From NCBI RefSeq assembly GCF_013387495.1, contig NZ_JABZEE010000004.1, positions 186,001 to 250,000 of the forward strand: DNA of 64,000 nucleotides, in the 5' to 3' direction. Source of the stretch: Streptomyces sp. PKU-EA00015. Lineage in GTDB: Bacteria > Actinomycetota > Actinomycetes > Streptomycetales > Streptomycetaceae. A model generated the notes under the pieces. That model was not told where the DNA came from. It did not search any database and was given only the letters and a program-made list of their open reading frames with translations. Shown in pieces: positions 63,924-64,000 of this stretch (positions within the stretch are counted from its first letter, which is position 1; each line of letters opens with the position of its first letter). A program made the translations under genes and the position numbers.

Positions 63924-64000
63924 TCCAGAACGCGGGCGCAAGGCTCTCGGACGTGGCTGTTCACTCAGGCGCGCACCGTTCGGGCGGGCAGACGCCCGGT

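Overview
The window is high-GC actinobacterial DNA, almost certainly a Streptomyces chromosome. Three-codon periodicity is strong, GTG and TTG starts are common, AGGAGG-like ribosome sites are clear, and the gene content is typical of that genus: a two-gene HSP90/TPR block, the srsABC phenolic-lipid operon, helR, MASE1 and DUF427 proteins, and many TetR regulators. Several decayed gene fragments (an ECF sigma factor, a SpoIIE phosphatase, a PASTA-type protein, a MarR regulator, a glycosyltransferase 5' end) suggest a rearranging, accessory part of the chromosome.

Layout. 0-10.4 kb: a cut NmrA-like reductase divergent from an ECF41 sigma-factor remnant, pyruvate carboxylase, a GlsB-type stress membrane protein, small unknowns, a SpoIIE/PP2C phosphatase with a MASE1 membrane sensor, an unusual STAS-ANTAR-like protein, a leaderless wHTH gene and DUF427. 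10.4-23.4 kb: GH15 glucoamylase-like enzyme, then a minus-strand sugar operon read from a LacI regulator (two matched operators) through an FAD oxidoreductase, a substrate-binding protein broken by one in-frame UGA, two ABC permeases, a GH5 enzyme and a Tat-exported protein of unknown activity. A beta-propeller lactonase lies beside it. 23.5-28 kb: Dps, KatG, a divergent Fur-family regulator and a GNAT enzyme, an oxidative-stress cluster. 28.3-38.2 kb: a TPR protein coupled to an HSP90-like ATPase, a third unknown gene, a thioesterase, a serine hydrolase and a PfkB kinase.

38.2-42.4 kb is the most striking part. A rifamycin glycosyltransferase gene (rgt) and the RNA-polymerase-protecting ATPase gene helR diverge. 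Each is preceded by a copy of the 19-bp rifamycin-associated element (RAE), placed identically against a TATAGC -10 element. The helR leader is itself a degenerate copy of the rgt promoter plus the first ~36 rgt codons. It persists as a 47-codon open frame that stops one base before the helR start. This looks like promoter capture: helR seems to have been placed under rifamycin control by duplication of the rgt control region.

42.4-64 kb: TetR with DUF2867/DUF6463 genes and two operators; argG with an ArgR-type palindrome inside a leaderless promoter and a strong terminator; secreted gamma-glutamyltransferase; a small SH3-like secreted protein; GlcG/HbpS with an MFS exporter; a methyltransferase; beta-carbonic anhydrase coupled to a SulP transporter; TetR divergent from an NmrA-like protein with two palindromic operators; a PAS-GGDEF cyclase; a second methyltransferase; and the srsABC operon (type III PKS, methyltransferase, flavin hydroxylase) divergent from a UbiA prenyltransferase. 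No rRNA, tRNA, insertion sequence or CRISPR array was seen.
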